Shown here piece after piece: positions 5,114 through 5,156 of a stretch of DNA of 5,156 nt. The DNA is from Eubacterium sp. (lineage in GTDB: Bacteria; Bacillota; Clostridia; Lachnospirales; Lachnospiraceae). The stretch is from positions 1 through 5,156 of the forward strand of contig DOVJ01000029.1 in assembly GCA_003520145.1 (NCBI GenBank), written 5' to 3'. The translations under genes and the position numbers were made by a program. Under the pieces are notes generated by a model that was not told the origin of the DNA, did no database searches, and was given only the letters and a program-made list of their open reading frames with translations. Position 1 is the stretch's first letter. The number at the start of each line of letters is the position of its first letter.

Positions 5114-5136
5114 GGGGGGAAAAAGCCCCCATTTTT
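5114..5136 (+). terminator. GC-rich intrinsic terminator near right edge
   Basis: GGGGG (5114-5118) pairs with CCCCC (5126-5130) around a GAAAAAG loop, and A plus five Ts follow (5131-5136). The stem is short but all G-C. The T-tract makes it a plus-strand terminator; the minus strand lacks a T-run after the hairpin. Confidence 0.6.
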
Positions 5137-5156
5137 GTTATTACTATGCTGTTAGC

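Larger units (their letters stand above)
5016..5136 (+). ncRNA. candidate short plus-strand RNA or regulated 5' leader
   Basis: The stretch between the extended -10 promoter and the last T-tract contains two successive hairpins (5048-5089 and 5114-5130), each followed by Ts. No plus-strand gene lies upstream, since everything to the left back to 2818 is coded on the other strand. The terminators must therefore serve a short RNA started in this gap, or act as attenuators for a gene beyond 5156. The product would be about 78 or 121 nt depending on which hairpin stops it. No known RNA family or riboswitch was recognised by eye. Confidence 0.35.

Overview
This looks like a chromosomal fragment of an anaerobic Firmicute, most likely a clostridium of the Lachnospiraceae type (Butyrivibrio/Roseburia-like). 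That placement is an inference from moderate-to-low GC, strong AGGAGG-type ribosome binding sites, a zinc-ribbon single-pass membrane protein with a lysine- and aspartate-rich outer part, a class-U-like sirtuin carrying the 'PDVVLYEEGL' motif, and tripeptidase PepT. No rRNA, tRNA, insertion sequence or CRISPR array is visible.

Left half, plus strand (1-2808): the C-terminal 144 residues of a transketolase lead, after a 3-nt gap, into a Cof-type HAD phosphatase. After 53 nt comes a 443-residue zinc-ribbon membrane protein. Its stop codon is followed with no gap, in the same frame, by a TTG-started 33-codon ORF for a tiny one-helix membrane protein. A strong hairpin plus T-tract (2755-2808) ends the plus-strand genes.

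Right half, minus strand (2818-4809): pepT (peptidase T) and a sirtuin form a compact two-gene operon, with 13 nt between them holding the sirtuin ribosome binding site. They converge on the plus-strand genes. A consensus-like promoter (TTGACA, 17 bp, TAACAT) lies just ahead of pepT. A second candidate promoter (TTTTCA, 16 bp, TATAAT) lies about 85 bp further upstream. Its 16-bp spacer is filled by a perfect palindrome that matches the arginine-repressor ARG box (TGAAT-WWWW-ATTCA). This suggests that arginine, through ArgR/AhrC, tunes tripeptide breakdown and the co-transcribed sirtuin.

Right end (4810-5156): about 350 nt without a convincing gene but with much structure. On the plus strand there is an extended -10 promoter candidate (TTGCAT, 16 bp, TATATA preceded by TGA). 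It is followed by a 16-bp hairpin that pairs well only in plus-strand RNA because of four G-U wobbles, and then by a second GC-rich hairpin with a T-tract. No plus-strand gene precedes these terminator-like hairpins, so they point to a short plus-strand RNA or a regulated 5' leader of a gene beyond the window. This element and the ARG-box promoter are the parts most worth following up; the protein-coding genes are otherwise conventional.
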